Shown here one piece after another: positions 54,266 to 63,371 of a stretch of DNA of 64,000 nucleotides. The position numbers and the translations under genes were made by a program. The notes beneath the pieces are model-generated. The model did not search any database, had not been told where the DNA came from, and saw nothing but the letters and a program-made list of their open reading frames with translations. The DNA is from Acinetobacter geminorum (lineage in GTDB: Bacteria; Pseudomonadota; Gammaproteobacteria; Pseudomonadales; Moraxellaceae). The stretch covers positions 9,143 through 73,142 of the forward strand of contig NZ_JABELE010000018.1 in NCBI RefSeq assembly GCF_013009345.1. Reading direction: 5' to 3'. Position 1 is the stretch's first letter. Every line of letters starts with the position of its first letter.

Positions 54266-54437
54266 GTATACCGCTTAAAATAATTTTTTGTTGTAAATAG
54301 AAGAGATAGAAATGCCGTCACTCTTAAAATGAGTGCTAAATACAGGCATGCAAAAGCCGCACAATAATGGTGTGCTCACCTATCTCTGGTTTATTGTTGC
54401 TATGTTTTAGTCGTAAAGATTCTTAAGGTATAGAAAC

Positions 54438-54533
54438 CTAAAGTCGGTTAAATCGTTTTAAAGACTGTTTAAACGGTATGGATAGAAAGAATTTGGCAAA
54501 GGTTGCCAACGAGAGAGAAGAAATAGTACGCAT
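54438..54533 (-). CDS. 31-codon ORF downstream of the C4-like RNA
   Basis: MRTISSLSLATFAKFFLSIP continues with a basic tail (KQSLKRFNRL). The start has a strong AAAAGGAG ribosome binding site 9 nt upstream, unlike most chance ORFs. Many prophages have a comparably short ORF (MQTSSLATLP-like) right after the C4/CI-type immunity RNA. Function unknown. Confidence 0.55.
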   Translation of the reverse strand: MRTISSLSLATFAKFFLSIPFKQSLKRFNRL

Positions 54534-54599
54534 AACGGCGGACTCCTTTTGATTTAGAAGAGTCTTACCAATTACTGCTAAATAATGGTGGCAAGACTA

Positions 54600-54769
54600 G
54601 AAGGGTTAGCAGACTGGTACAAAAGGAAACCAGCACACCCGAAGGTGTCCCTCCTAGCCTCACCATAAAGGCGTGACTTAAGAGAACGCACAAAAACCAA
54701 AACAGCATTGTTGTGCGCCTTTTGTAGACGGTCTGCTAAAACCGACTGGCAATGTAGGCCAGCAGGCAA
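54600..54769 (-). ncRNA. Candidate C4/CI-like prophage immunity RNA
   Basis: On the minus strand this stretch folds into a branched structure. A long-range stem TAGCAGAC/GTCTGCTA (54,607-54,614 with 54,731-54,738) encloses CGCACAA/TTGTGCG. ACACC/GGTGT (loop GAA-type), CTGGT/ACCAG and CTGGC/GCCAG hairpins lie around it. The layout and the GCCTGCTGGCC 5' end resemble the antisense/immunity RNAs of P1/P4-type phages. A TTG-started frame of 63 codons covers it but would begin at the transcript start without a ribosome binding site. Confidence 0.5.
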
Positions 54770-54798
54770 AGGATAGTGCCCAACCTTATTTCAGTCAA
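54770..54798 (-). promoter_or_regulatory. Promoter of the C4-like RNA
   Basis: TTGACT and TATCCT are separated by exactly 17 nt on the minus strand, and the predicted start falls at the beginning of the structured region. Confidence 0.65.
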
Positions 54799-54942
54799 GC
54801 ACACAAAATGACATCTGTTTTAAAATAGATCATTAAAAAGTAAGGATAAATAATTAAAATCTATTATTAAATTGAGTTTATAAAACAGATATTTTCTAGT
54901 TCGCTTAAAGCTGTAGATAAACAACTAAGTTTTAAAACGATT

Positions 54943-56034
54943 TTATCTTCGGTCAATATATTCCAGATAGCCACTTCCTACTAATGGCTGATCATAGAAT
55001 TCGCCTTGCCATGCATATGAAGAAACGAAACCAGCAGCCAAGCCAAAACAGTATGGAGTGTCTACTTGTGCGGAAATATCTAGAACCTTTTGATTGTTGT
55101 GATAAGCAGCCCAGCGAAAAGTATTTGGTAAATTCATTGGAAAACCATCAGGTGTAATCTGTGGTTCTTCTTGAAGTCTGGTTACTTCAAAAAGTATATC
55201 TCCGTTGTATTGAATTGATGTTCCATCAATATGACGGTAGTAAACAGAAGTCAAAATGGGTTGGTCTTCATAGCAAATAAAAGCCAGTAATAACTGCTGT
55301 TCATGGTCAATATTAATAACTTGATAGCTAAAGACTTTTACAGGAAGTTGAATATTCTCAACTAACCATTTGTTTTTGAGCATTGAGGTCGCTATAGCTT
55401 TCCAAGCCTCAAGCGTACAAAGCCCCTTAATACTCTCACTATTGCCTTTTTGTTTAATGTAGCCGTCATAATGCATCAAGACACTAAAATGCTTATAAAA
55501 AGCACTATAGGCAAACCATGAAATAGCTTTAGTCGGCTTTAAATGAAGTTCTAGTTCTAAATCTTCTCTTTTAGTAATTAATATAAATCCATCACCATCC
55601 TCATGCATGACACTTTGATTGTCAAAATTAATAGCGAAAGGAGTTTGGTTAAACTTGATATCATTTTTGATTGAAAATGTTCTGTAGGCCTCAGGCGTTG
55701 TCGACAATGCTGTTCCATGTACCAAAGAAGCTGTATCCCCTTTTCCATCTTTAGACATTTGATAGTTGGTATCTGTAATCGTAAATCCAACATAACCTAA
55801 TACCGAAGCCCAAGATAAATATCGAAAGGGTTCAGGTAAGTCAGGAATCATGACCCCGTAATGTGTACTACCAAAGCGCTTATAAAGCGTATGAGGACTG
55901 AGTTCAAACTCTTTTGGCAATGTTGCTTGTCGTTCTGGTGTAACAGCTCCCAACAATGAGCCTGAAAGTTTGGCAAACTTTTGATTGGCTTTGTCTTTAA
56001 AACTCTTTGGCAATCTATGACTTGAGATTAACAT
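54943..56034 (-). CDS. Conserved Acinetobacter hypothetical protein (DUF6670-like)
   Basis: The 363-residue soluble protein has no signal peptide or membrane segment. It looks like a predominantly beta protein with repeated hydrophobic/charged alternation (TASLVHGTALSTTPEAYR, YFHIDGTSIQY-type YRHIDGTSIQYNGDILFEVTRL and WAAYHNNQKVLDISAQ). I believe it belongs to the DUF6670 family common in Acinetobacter, but I am not certain. The lipid-related sterol/carotenoid-like superfamilies of similar shape are an alternative. Standalone gene with a 150-nt gap to the RNA locus. Confidence 0.6.
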   Translation of the reverse strand: MLISSHRLPKSFKDKANQKFAKLSGSLLGAVTPERQATLPKEFELSPHTLYKRFGSTHYGVMIPDLPEPFRYLSWASVLGYVGFTITDTNYQMSKDGKGDTASLVHGTALSTTPEAYRTFSIKNDIKFNQTPFAINFDNQSVMHEDGDGFILITKREDLELELHLKPTKAISWFAYSAFYKHFSVLMHYDGYIKQKGNSESIKGLCTLEAWKAIATSMLKNKWLVENIQLPVKVFSYQVINIDHEQQLLLAFICYEDQPILTSVYYRHIDGTSIQYNGDILFEVTRLQEEPQITPDGFPMNLPNTFRWAAYHNNQKVLDISAQVDTPYCFGLAAGFVSSYAWQGEFYDQPLVGSGYLEYIDRR

Positions 56035-56443
56035 TTTTAAGATCTTTTATTTTTATCTACTTAAAAAATTAAGTTCCATATTAGAACTTGATAATTTGCA
56101 ATTGAATGTTAATAAAGGACATCTTGATCTAAGCAAATGCACTAAAACAAAAAAGCCAACTCTTTCGAATTAGCCCTAATTATCTCACGACCACGTCTGT
56201 GAAAATTGCTTTTGATTTTATTGTTCGCAACAATCTTCATCATTTTTGTTATGAGTCTAAATTAGCCTTTCTTTATGACAATCCGATTAAAAAAACATCC
56301 AAAATCTCTCCTAAACAAACTTCATACATAAAATATGTGTTTTAGAGAACTACATCACAATTTATATAGCTGTAAATTTTAAAGGCATATTCCGCTAAAC
56401 GACTAAGTCTATTATGCTTAAGTCATCTAATTGTTAAGTATGT
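56035..56443. other. Intergenic region without a visible gene
   Basis: About 410 bp separate the two divergently oriented genes. I see only a small perfect hairpin (ATTGTT/AACAAT, 56,220-56,234) and AT-rich sequence. The promoters of both genes must lie here. Confidence 0.45.
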
Positions 56444-56680
56444 ATGATGGAACAGCAAACTTTATTACAAGAACTGAACTCACTCATTGAATACTACTCA
56501 AAAAGAACCGATTGCCCGCCTACTCGAATACGCATCGGCTATAGGGCTTATGCAAAATTGATGCAGTGCCCGCCTTTTGCAGATGAAGTGATGAATTCAG
56601 CCCTAGATCCCAATAAGCGAAAATATAAGAAGTTAAAAATTAAAATTACAAAAGATGATAATGAATTGGAACTGGAATAA
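56444..56680 (+). CDS. Small hypothetical protein (78 residues)
   Basis: I do not recognise this family. The protein is soluble and highly charged, with an N-terminal helix (MEQQTLLQELNSLIEYYSK) and a Cys-Pro-Pro pair repeated twice (DCPPTRIRIGYRAYAKLMQCPPF). A Lys-rich C-terminal strand pattern (KRKYKKLKIKITKDDNELELE) follows. Two ATG codons in a row start it. It is convergent with the csu operon and shares a terminator with it. Confidence 0.6.
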   Translation: MMEQQTLLQELNSLIEYYSKRTDCPPTRIRIGYRAYAKLMQCPPFADEVMNSALDPNKRKYKKLKIKITKDDNELELE

Positions 56681-56712
56681 GTTTTATAAAATTTGAAAAT
56701 CTAATAATTTAT

Positions 56713-56751
56713 TCAAAGATAAAAGCCCATGAACTGAGCTTTTATCTTTTA
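56713..56751. terminator. Bidirectional terminator between the small gene and the csu operon
   Basis: AAAGATAAAAGC and GCTTTTATCTTT form a 12-bp stem with a loop of about 11 nt, flanked by A and T runs. Confidence 0.85.
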
Positions 56752-56768
56752 TAAAAAGCAAATAGTCT

Positions 56769-57788
56769 TTAAAACTCGACTTGTACCGTGACCGTGTCTT
56801 GGTAAGTTCCCGCTGGTACTGTATCTGCGTTTTCATCAACAATTTTTGTGGTAAACACATAATTCTGCTGAGTTACTCCATTATGTACGCCTGGGTTAAT
56901 CGTTGCATTTAAACTCGACCAACGCTCGTTACCGCTTCCCCATCGATCATTCGATGAGTTCTTGAAAATATCGTATTTTAAAAATGTATTACCCGTTTGC
57001 GACTTCATAGCTCGTTGGTCGCCATTTTGCGGGGAAAGTCCATTGTTTAAACTGACATAATACGGCGTATTCACAGAACATCGTATTCCCATAGATGACT
57101 GAACAGGTTCAAGCTTGGACGCAAACGCTGCTGTACCAAAGTTTACGTCTTGAGCTAAAATTCGACAGTCCGGAAGTACAGTAATTGACAGTGAACCAAG
57201 CGAGTCTGTTCCAGTTCCCCAGTTAAAACCGATACCCAATACCCCGCGTTTAAACCCTGGACTTTCAAAGAATATACCGATTCCGGCAATAGCAACCCCT
57301 GGTACCGAATAGAACCATTTTACTTTTAACGGTGAATCAGCCTGATAAACACCAGGTGATACGCTTTGCCCAGCCGGAAGGCGTATATAAAAAGGCAAAT
57401 TACCATCTGGCCCGCTAAAAAGATTGACCAGTGTAAAGCTACTCATGTCTTTTTCTTGGCCTAAGCTAATGATTTCATTGTTACTATCTAAAATAACAGC
57501 ATTGAGCTTTTCTCCGGTTTGAGCGTTGGTAAACGAATTCGACATTTGTTCAACTCGATATTTTAGATATGTCATGTTTGCTAAAGCCAGACTAAAACCC
57601 GTACATGACAAACCAGAATTAAACTGTGAAGAATTCTCACCGTTTTCCATTAGGTAAATAGACGGAACCGAAATAGTAGATGAACCAGAAGCACTCACAC
57701 TACATGCAGCATGAACCAAATTTCCAGCCAACATCAGTCCAGAAAAGATACATAAATGGCTGAGTAATTTTTTTGTTTTTATTTTCAT
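56769..57788 (-). CDS. csuE: Csu pilus tip adhesin CsuE
   Basis: The 339-residue secreted protein has a signal peptide (about 1-27, ending VHA) and two spore-coat-U-type domains. The first (about 28-190) is the adhesin domain. The second (about 200-339) is a pilin domain with the donor-strand groove, ending GTYQDTVTVQVEF. In A. baumannii CsuE caps the archaic chaperone-usher pilus and binds hydrophobic surfaces through exposed loops. It is the last gene of the operon and overlaps csuD by 4 nt. Confidence 0.93.
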   Translation of the reverse strand: MKIKTKKLLSHLCIFSGLMLAGNLVHAACSVSASGSSTISVPSIYLMENGENSSQFNSGLSCTGFSLALANMTYLKYRVEQMSNSFTNAQTGEKLNAVILDSNNEIISLGQEKDMSSFTLVNLFSGPDGNLPFYIRLPAGQSVSPGVYQADSPLKVKWFYSVPGVAIAGIGIFFESPGFKRGVLGIGFNWGTGTDSLGSLSITVLPDCRILAQDVNFGTAAFASKLEPVQSSMGIRCSVNTPYYVSLNNGLSPQNGDQRAMKSQTGNTFLKYDIFKNSSNDRWGSGNERWSSLNATINPGVHNGVTQQNYVFTTKIVDENADTVPAGTYQDTVTVQVEF

Positions 57789-60283
57789 GGTAAAGATACC
57801 TCATGACACGTAACAGGCTTAACCACCACAATTTGTTGCTTGGCTTGCTCTACATCTACAGAAAAATCTGCCTTACATACGCTCTGATCTGAACGTTGAA
57901 CAGTTACGGTATTGTTAGGTTTCAAGTTTTCTAAATAGACAATGCCATCCATTCCCACATAAGACGACTCTTGGTCAGCTCTATGCACGACTGAACCAAC
58001 AGGCATCGGTTTTCCGTCTGCTTGAGTTAAATAAACGTTGGCAGCAATAGACTGATGAACTGGGAACTTAATCACAACACCCGAGCCGCGTTTAGCAGCA
58101 ATACGTTGTTCAACTTGCGTGATTGTGAAGTTTGAAGGTAAATCGATTGGGTCGACGCTGTATTTACCCGAATAATAAGGCGTCACCGATGGCACAAAAA
58201 TATGGCCTTTTTTATTACTACGACCAATTAAACTGTTTTCGTATCTAACCAAAACATCTGGTACTTGGTTGGTATCGACCAATGCAAAAGAATCGCCTAA
58301 ACGGTTTGAAGCAAATATCTCCCCCCCCATATAAATAAGTGAACCAGATAGACCAAACCAATAGTTATAGTCATGGTTTCCAGACATACCAAAGTCGGTA
58401 TTGATATAACCATTACGGTAATTGACACGTGCCTGATTTAAATCTTCACTATTTTCATTAAAGCGTCGGGTCAAGTCGACACCCACACCGCCCTCAGACG
58501 GCACAGAACGGTTGAAATTAACATAACCCGTATCGCCCTCTTTATTAAATGCATAACCCGAGTTCACAGTCGCGTTTCGTTGGAACAGTGGTATCGAAAG
58601 CTGAAATGCAGCACTCCACTCTTTTTCGATAAAGTCACGGTTGGCACTTAATGAAACGGTCACACCATTCATATAAGTCGGTAAAACAGGTGCCCATGAC
58701 AAGTTTAAGAAGCGGTTTTTAAAGTCATTCGCCTTAGTATTAATATAACCGACGCCAAATGTGCCTGAGTTTTTGGTCGCAAAGTAAGTATTGGCCGTTA
58801 AGCTTTTATTGCTATTGACCGAAATTAAATTGCTATATTGCAGCCGTGAAAGATCGGTATATTCATCATCGCGCTGGTTATGGTTAATACTAAAACCAAA
58901 CCGATTACGGTTATAGCTGTACCCGACCGTATATTGATTACCCTCTAAATCTTTAGCTCGATCTTCAGACATAGACTTATCGGCCTTACTTTGGCTAAAA
59001 GAAGCACTCAGCACACCTAAGTTTGCAAGCTTGAGTACAGACCCTGCACCCAATAACTGTAAGTCTGAAGAAAGTTCTGTACGACCTTCTACGGTAAACC
59101 AGTCATTGACCCCATAACGGGCATCGGCTGCACTTGCAAATTTTCCATAAGAAAAGTTCTTAAGTCCGTACTCTTCACGGATTTTCCCTAAAGACAATGA
59201 GTAATCAAATAAGCCGGGCTTGAGCAAAGTATTAGAAATATAAAATGGGACCGCTGTTGTAACCTGACGCCCGACTGCATCGGTCGTGACCACAACGGCT
59301 TCCCCTTTACCATTAATAAAAGGAACATTGTTTAAAATAAACGGCCCAGACTGTACCTCTGTTGAACTGGTCTTTTGACCATTAATAATTAAATCGACTG
59401 TACTTGGCAACGCGGCTTGCCCAATAAACTGTGGCAATGGATAGGTAATTAAATCGGGTCGAGTTGAATAATTTCTCTGTACCTGAAAACCACCTAGACG
59501 GACAGAACTTCCCCAAGTCGTTTTACTACCGGTAATAATGTCACCTAGTACAAAAGATGTAGCGTTATTTTGGTTATCAAATTGCCAAGATGTGTCATAA
59601 CGACGATAGCCATCATTGTCTAAAGACTCGGCGTTACCTTCATTTTTATATTGATTTTTGACATAGACACCAGAGTTTTTAATAACCCCTAACGGAGAGA
59701 AAAAACGCTGCTCAGTAAATAAACTACTGGTTGAACCACCTTGATAGGGTCTATAAGTATAAAAATCATAGTTATTGAGCAGCCCTATACCAGACTGAGC
59801 AACGACAGGCTTATACCATGAGTCTTTACCTAAAACTTGAGTCGGCATCCAAGCAGGTGGAAAGTTAAGCTTAAAATATTGGTTTGATGATTGATATTCA
59901 TAGCTTACATCTTTCAACTTATCTAAAGATATCCAGTCACTTGCATCACCACTAAACCCCAAAGTTAAGATATCTTGATTGGTTAAAGCGGTCTCGTTGT
60001 TTGTCAGTAGCTCCTGAGGAATTTGAATTTCTAACTCATCGATCAGCTTGTTTTTTTGTATGAAGTACTCATCATTTTTAACAATGACAGGCACAACCTG
60101 CTGAACTGAATATTGGTTTACAACCAAGTCTAGATATAGCTTAAACAATTGATTAATTTCGTTAATATCTTTTGGTGGTGGAGGCAAATCGCCAGCAACA
60201 GCAACATTTGGAATATTTAAGCATCCGCCCGACAACAAAATTAGCAAAATACTTTTGCATAAATTATTATGCCGAAGGATCAT
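57785..60283 (-). CDS. csuD: Csu pilus outer membrane usher CsuD
   Basis: The 832-residue protein has a signal peptide and the usher architecture: N-terminal chaperone-binding domain (about 40-165), 24-strand barrel with a plug near 270-350 (QSGPFILNNVPFINGKGEAVV), and C-terminal domains ending VVVKPVTCHEV. The final CKADF ... CHEV cysteine pair is typical. It secretes and polymerises subunits across the outer membrane. It overlaps both neighbours by 4 nt. Confidence 0.93.
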   Translation of the reverse strand: MILRHNNLCKSILLILLSGGCLNIPNVAVAGDLPPPPKDINEINQLFKLYLDLVVNQYSVQQVVPVIVKNDEYFIQKNKLIDELEIQIPQELLTNNETALTNQDILTLGFSGDASDWISLDKLKDVSYEYQSSNQYFKLNFPPAWMPTQVLGKDSWYKPVVAQSGIGLLNNYDFYTYRPYQGGSTSSLFTEQRFFSPLGVIKNSGVYVKNQYKNEGNAESLDNDGYRRYDTSWQFDNQNNATSFVLGDIITGSKTTWGSSVRLGGFQVQRNYSTRPDLITYPLPQFIGQAALPSTVDLIINGQKTSSTEVQSGPFILNNVPFINGKGEAVVVTTDAVGRQVTTAVPFYISNTLLKPGLFDYSLSLGKIREEYGLKNFSYGKFASAADARYGVNDWFTVEGRTELSSDLQLLGAGSVLKLANLGVLSASFSQSKADKSMSEDRAKDLEGNQYTVGYSYNRNRFGFSINHNQRDDEYTDLSRLQYSNLISVNSNKSLTANTYFATKNSGTFGVGYINTKANDFKNRFLNLSWAPVLPTYMNGVTVSLSANRDFIEKEWSAAFQLSIPLFQRNATVNSGYAFNKEGDTGYVNFNRSVPSEGGVGVDLTRRFNENSEDLNQARVNYRNGYINTDFGMSGNHDYNYWFGLSGSLIYMGGEIFASNRLGDSFALVDTNQVPDVLVRYENSLIGRSNKKGHIFVPSVTPYYSGKYSVDPIDLPSNFTITQVEQRIAAKRGSGVVIKFPVHQSIAANVYLTQADGKPMPVGSVVHRADQESSYVGMDGIVYLENLKPNNTVTVQRSDQSVCKADFSVDVEQAKQQIVVVKPVTCHEVSLP

Positions 60284-61113
60284 GTTGGATCCTCCATTTT
60301 TGTGATTTCGATTAACTCTTGTTTTATGCCAGAGCTATCAACACCATAAATTTTAGAAGTTTTTAACAATTCATTTGCAGTTGACTTATCAATAGTAAAC
60401 TTCACGGTACTATTCGATAAAACATAGCCAAAAGCAGCTTTCCCTAAAGAAATATCATTGCCAGTTTTTGAAGTTTTAAGTGCCGAAAGACGAGCAAATT
60501 TCTGTCCATTATTTTTTAAATATAGCTCAGACTGGCCTTTCTCATTGTTGCGGACGGACCACTGTAAAACGGGTTTGGCTAAAGGATTTTTTGCATTCGC
60601 TTTTTGGCTCTCTTCAGTTAAACCACTACCAATACCTTTTCCATAGGCAAATAACGGAATTGAGTAACGCATTTGGAAACTCACTTTAGAAGCGTCTTGC
60701 TCGTTTCCATCAGAAAGGCGAATCGGTAACTCATCTACAATCAACCGATATGACTGTTCTTTGCCATCTGGCAAATTGACGCTTTTGGTTAAACGAAGCA
60801 TATGCTTCTCACCTGCTTTAATTTTAGCTACAGGCGGGCTTGGTATAATTTCGGATTGCTCATTATAGTTATCTTCTAAGCCATCTTGATTCCATTTAAA
60901 CACCCGAATTTGCACCATCGCATCGGTCTTGCCGGTATTTTGAAGCCAAACCGCTGTTGCTTTTTCATTGGCTTCAATTTTTGGATAAATAGGCCAAATT
61001 AAAAAAGTTGCTTGCGCCATCACAGGTGTAACAAGTGATAATGTACTTGCAAATAAAAAAGATTTTAAAATGCCATTTTTAATAAATGCAGAATTGTTCA
61101 TACAAATCACCAT
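60280..61113 (-). CDS. csuC: Csu periplasmic chaperone CsuC
   Basis: The 277-residue protein has a signal peptide (about 1-33, ending VMA). Its PapD-like two-domain fold begins TFLIWPIYPKIEANEKATAVWLQNTGK and has the archaic-class linker region PLFAYGKG. It donates a strand to pilin subunits. The start ATG of MVICMNN overlaps the csuB stop by 7 nt; a second ATG four codons later is possible. Confidence 0.92.
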   Translation of the reverse strand: MVICMNNSAFIKNGILKSFLFASTLSLVTPVMAQATFLIWPIYPKIEANEKATAVWLQNTGKTDAMVQIRVFKWNQDGLEDNYNEQSEIIPSPPVAKIKAGEKHMLRLTKSVNLPDGKEQSYRLIVDELPIRLSDGNEQDASKVSFQMRYSIPLFAYGKGIGSGLTEESQKANAKNPLAKPVLQWSVRNNEKGQSELYLKNNGQKFARLSALKTSKTGNDISLGKAAFGYVLSNSTVKFTIDKSTANELLKTSKIYGVDSSGIKQELIEITKMEDPT

Positions 61114-61625
61114 GTAATCATTATTGAAACAGTATCTTTATAAATTCCAGCAGTATGTGGTTCATTATTATTTTCTAAATCAACGACACCATATATTTCA
61201 AAACTTGCCAGACGGTTTGTAGGCGTTGTGGCAGGTAATAAATATTTATTACCGACAACATATTCAGTAGACAAACTGCTAGAATTATATAACTTATAAG
61301 GCAAATAATTCGAAGATGAACCATTTTTCATACGTCTTATATTATTCTGTAGATTTTCACCACCATCTATAGAAATACTAACAGGCAAGCTTTCAGTACA
61401 ACGAATATTCCAAGATTCTTTGCTATTTATAATATTAGAAACGACTTTATCTTTTGATAAAGCTGAATACTGACCAAAATCCATTTTCTGTTCGATATTA
61501 TCTATTGAGCATCCATTTTCAATTTTAGCCTGAACTTTAAAACTAGAATTTAATTGAGGATCTACTGCATATACAAATGGACTTACAGATAGCAATAATA
61601 TTGCTTTAAAATAAAAATATTTCAT
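61107..61625 (-). CDS. csuB: Csu pilus minor subunit CsuB
   Basis: The 172-residue protein has a signal peptide (MKYFYFKAILLLSVSPFVYA) and a spore-coat-U-type pilin domain (FKVQAKIENGCSIDNIEQKMDFGQYS, ending AGIYKDTVSIMITW). Start chosen at the ATG of MKYFYF; a TTG five codons upstream would overlap csuA and is not needed. It is a minor subunit thought to lie near the tip. Confidence 0.9.
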   Translation of the reverse strand: MKYFYFKAILLLSVSPFVYAVDPQLNSSFKVQAKIENGCSIDNIEQKMDFGQYSALSKDKVVSNIINSKESWNIRCTESLPVSISIDGGENLQNNIRRMKNGSSSNYLPYKLYNSSSLSTEYVVGNKYLLPATTPTNRLASFEIYGVVDLENNNEPHTAGIYKDTVSIMITW

Positions 61626-61629
61626 TTTC

Positions 61630-62178
61630 TTAAAACTCAATTGTAATTGGAACTATATCTGTATACTCACCCTTAGATATACGACCACCATCGTGTATGG
61701 CTTGACCAAAAATATCGATATTCTTTTTAGTATTCATATCATTAAGAATAAAAGCATCATTCGCTCTAATCACTTGTTTATCTAAACCATAGAGCAAGTT
61801 ATAAGCAACAAAATCTCTACCATTACTTAATGCATGATAATAATTATGTGAAAAAGAAGCAGGAACTTTACTATCATTATTTCCAGAACCAAATATTATT
61901 TTTACAGTAGAAATACCAGCACACTGTATCTGTAAACCAGAGTTTCCATTATTTATCAAACTTGCGTCGATCACCCCATTAAAACCAGTTGAGGTTTCAC
62001 CAAAATCAACAGTTCCGAAATTTAAATTTGTCTCATTATTTTCAACAACTTTATTATTAATAGAACAAGAAGGTAATAATTCAATTTGATTTGTTAACTT
62101 AGCTCCAATTTCACCCGCATTTATTGAAGAAATTAAAAAATAAGAAATTATAAATATAGAACCGCGATTAAATATCAT
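61630..62178 (-). CDS. csuA: Csu pilus minor subunit CsuA
   Basis: The 182-residue protein has a signal peptide (about 1-21, ending INAG) and a pilin domain with LLPSCSINNKVVENNETNLNFGTVDFG and the end GEYTDIVPITIEF. It belongs to the spore-coat-U family like the other Csu subunits and is not the major pilin. GGAGGGG precedes the ATG. It follows csuA/B after 73 nt that contain an attenuator-like hairpin. Confidence 0.9.
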   Translation of the reverse strand: MIFNRGSIFIISYFLISSINAGEIGAKLTNQIELLPSCSINNKVVENNETNLNFGTVDFGETSTGFNGVIDASLINNGNSGLQIQCAGISTVKIIFGSGNNDSKVPASFSHNYYHALSNGRDFVAYNLLYGLDKQVIRANDAFILNDMNTKKNIDIFGQAIHDGGRISKGEYTDIVPITIEF

Positions 62179-62195
62179 CTCCCCTCCATTTAAAA

Positions 62196-62223
62196 CAGGT
62201 TCACTCGCTTTTAAGTAAACCTG
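62196..62223 (-). terminator. Attenuator-like hairpin between csuA/B and csuA
   Basis: On the minus strand CAGGTTTAC and GTGAACCTG form a 9-bp stem (one G-T pair) with a 10-nt loop, followed by TTTTA. Partial termination here could set the excess of the major pilin over downstream proteins. Confidence 0.55.
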
Positions 62224-62251
62224 CCACTCAATTAATTATTTCTTTTTATAT

Positions 62252-62794
62252 TTAGAAATTTACAGTAACTAATAGAGTATCTTTATAATCACCTTGGGCT
62301 TTTGCTGTGCCAGTGTTTGGAGCAATTGCACCGAAAATTGGTACCGCTGTAGCTTGGCCACTCACTGTAGTGAACTGTTGTGGCTGGTTTACAACATAAA
62401 GGTTTGTACGAGCAGCATCGCGATAAACGTTATATGCAACTACATCAGCAGAAGCAGTATTTTTTAAAGTACGGTCTGTACGTTCACCACCATCAATTGC
62501 AACTGTAAAATCAACAGGATCCGTGCCGTCACAAGTCACAGAAATATTACCGCCTGTTGCTGCTGAAGCGACTTCAGCTGTTAATACGTTGTTCCAAGTA
62601 CCAGAAGTTTTACCAAAATCTAAAGTACCAAACTTGTTCATATTCCCTTCAGTTTGACTACCACCTACAGTACAGCCTGTTGAGATATTTAATTTAACGT
62701 CAACCTGTCCAGTAACAGCCGCTTGAGTATTTACCGCATAACCAGCAACTATTAATGCTGCAAGAAGTGATTTCTGAATGTTTTTCATATTCAT
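62252..62794 (-). CDS. csuA/B: Csu pilus major subunit CsuA/B
   Basis: The 180-residue major pilin has a signal peptide (about 1-25, ending NTQA) and a spore-coat-U-type domain with an N-terminal donor strand (AVTGQVDVKLNISTGC) and the end QGDYKDTLLVTVNF. It is the A. baumannii type. The ATG used may be this one or the one two codons later, which has better spacing to AGG. It is the first gene of the operon and is expressed from the region with the TetR palindromes. Confidence 0.95.
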   Translation of the reverse strand: MNMKNIQKSLLAALIVAGYAVNTQAAVTGQVDVKLNISTGCTVGGSQTEGNMNKFGTLDFGKTSGTWNNVLTAEVASAATGGNISVTCDGTDPVDFTVAIDGGERTDRTLKNTASADVVAYNVYRDAARTNLYVVNQPQQFTTVSGQATAVPIFGAIAPNTGTAKAQGDYKDTLLVTVNF

Positions 62795-63157
62795 AACCTA
62801 CATATATAATGATTAGTTTTGTAGAACAAAATGAATCAAACTCAATAAATAAAATATGTCCAATTTGTTTTATATATAAAACAAACTACCTTTTACTATT
62901 TTGTGATTCTTTTCACAATTTAATAACAATTATTTAACTTGTATACACATATTACAAAAAGACTATGTTTATTTATTTAAAATTCTTTCTTTAACAGTTA
63001 AAAAAACACCTAACTAAATACCCACCCCTACTTTAAAAAAAAGTCTAAGAAATAGAGAAAATAAATATCATCCATCAAATAAAAACTAGTCAATATTTAT
63101 TCAAATACAATAATTTATAGATTCAATAAAATCATAAGAAACTCATTATTATTCAAA
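62795..63157. promoter_or_regulatory. csu promoter region
   Basis: About 360 bp of very AT-rich sequence lie between the csuA/B start and the cluster of palindromes. The csu promoter must lie here or within the palindromes. I see no further repeat. Runs of A/T and a TATATAAT-type stretch sit directly before the start codon. Confidence 0.5.
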
Positions 63158-63173
63158 CAGGTCACACGACCTA
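63158..63173. promoter_or_regulatory. TetR-type palindrome 1 upstream of csu
   Basis: CAGGTCACACGACCTA, matching TAGGTCACATGACCTA at 14 of 16 positions. Confidence 0.75.
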
Positions 63174-63200
63174 TTTTAACTATTACTTAAAAGACAAAAA

Positions 63201-63216
63201 TAAGTCACATGACCTA
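63201..63216. promoter_or_regulatory. TetR-type palindrome 2 upstream of csu
   Basis: TAAGTCACATGACCTA, one mismatch from the consensus. Confidence 0.75.
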
Positions 63217-63232
63217 TTTTTTAATTTTAGAT

Positions 63233-63248
63233 TAGGTCATCTGACCGA
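63233..63248. promoter_or_regulatory. TetR-type palindrome 3 upstream of csu
   Basis: TAGGTCATCTGACCGA, with a changed centre and one changed arm base. Confidence 0.7.
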
Positions 63249-63261
63249 TATTAAAAAATTA

Positions 63262-63277
63262 TAGGTCACATGACCTA
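63262..63277. promoter_or_regulatory. TetR-type palindrome 4 upstream of csu
   Basis: TAGGTCACATGACCTA is a perfect 16-bp palindrome and the clearest copy; it lies about 95 nt before the TetR gene. Confidence 0.8.
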
Positions 63278-63371
63278 TAATTAGTTTAATAGAATTTAAA
63301 TATTTTATTTATATTTTTCTAATTTCATGGTTTAGAATGCCTTTTTTTAAATAGTACTTACAGGCTGGATA

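Noticed and set aside
54578..54769. 63-codon frame over the C4-like RNA (MPAGLHCQSVL start)
   Set aside because: It begins with TTG at the predicted transcript start without a ribosome binding site, and its sequence is explained by paired RNA stems. Related frames over phage immunity RNAs are commonly annotated but probably not translated.
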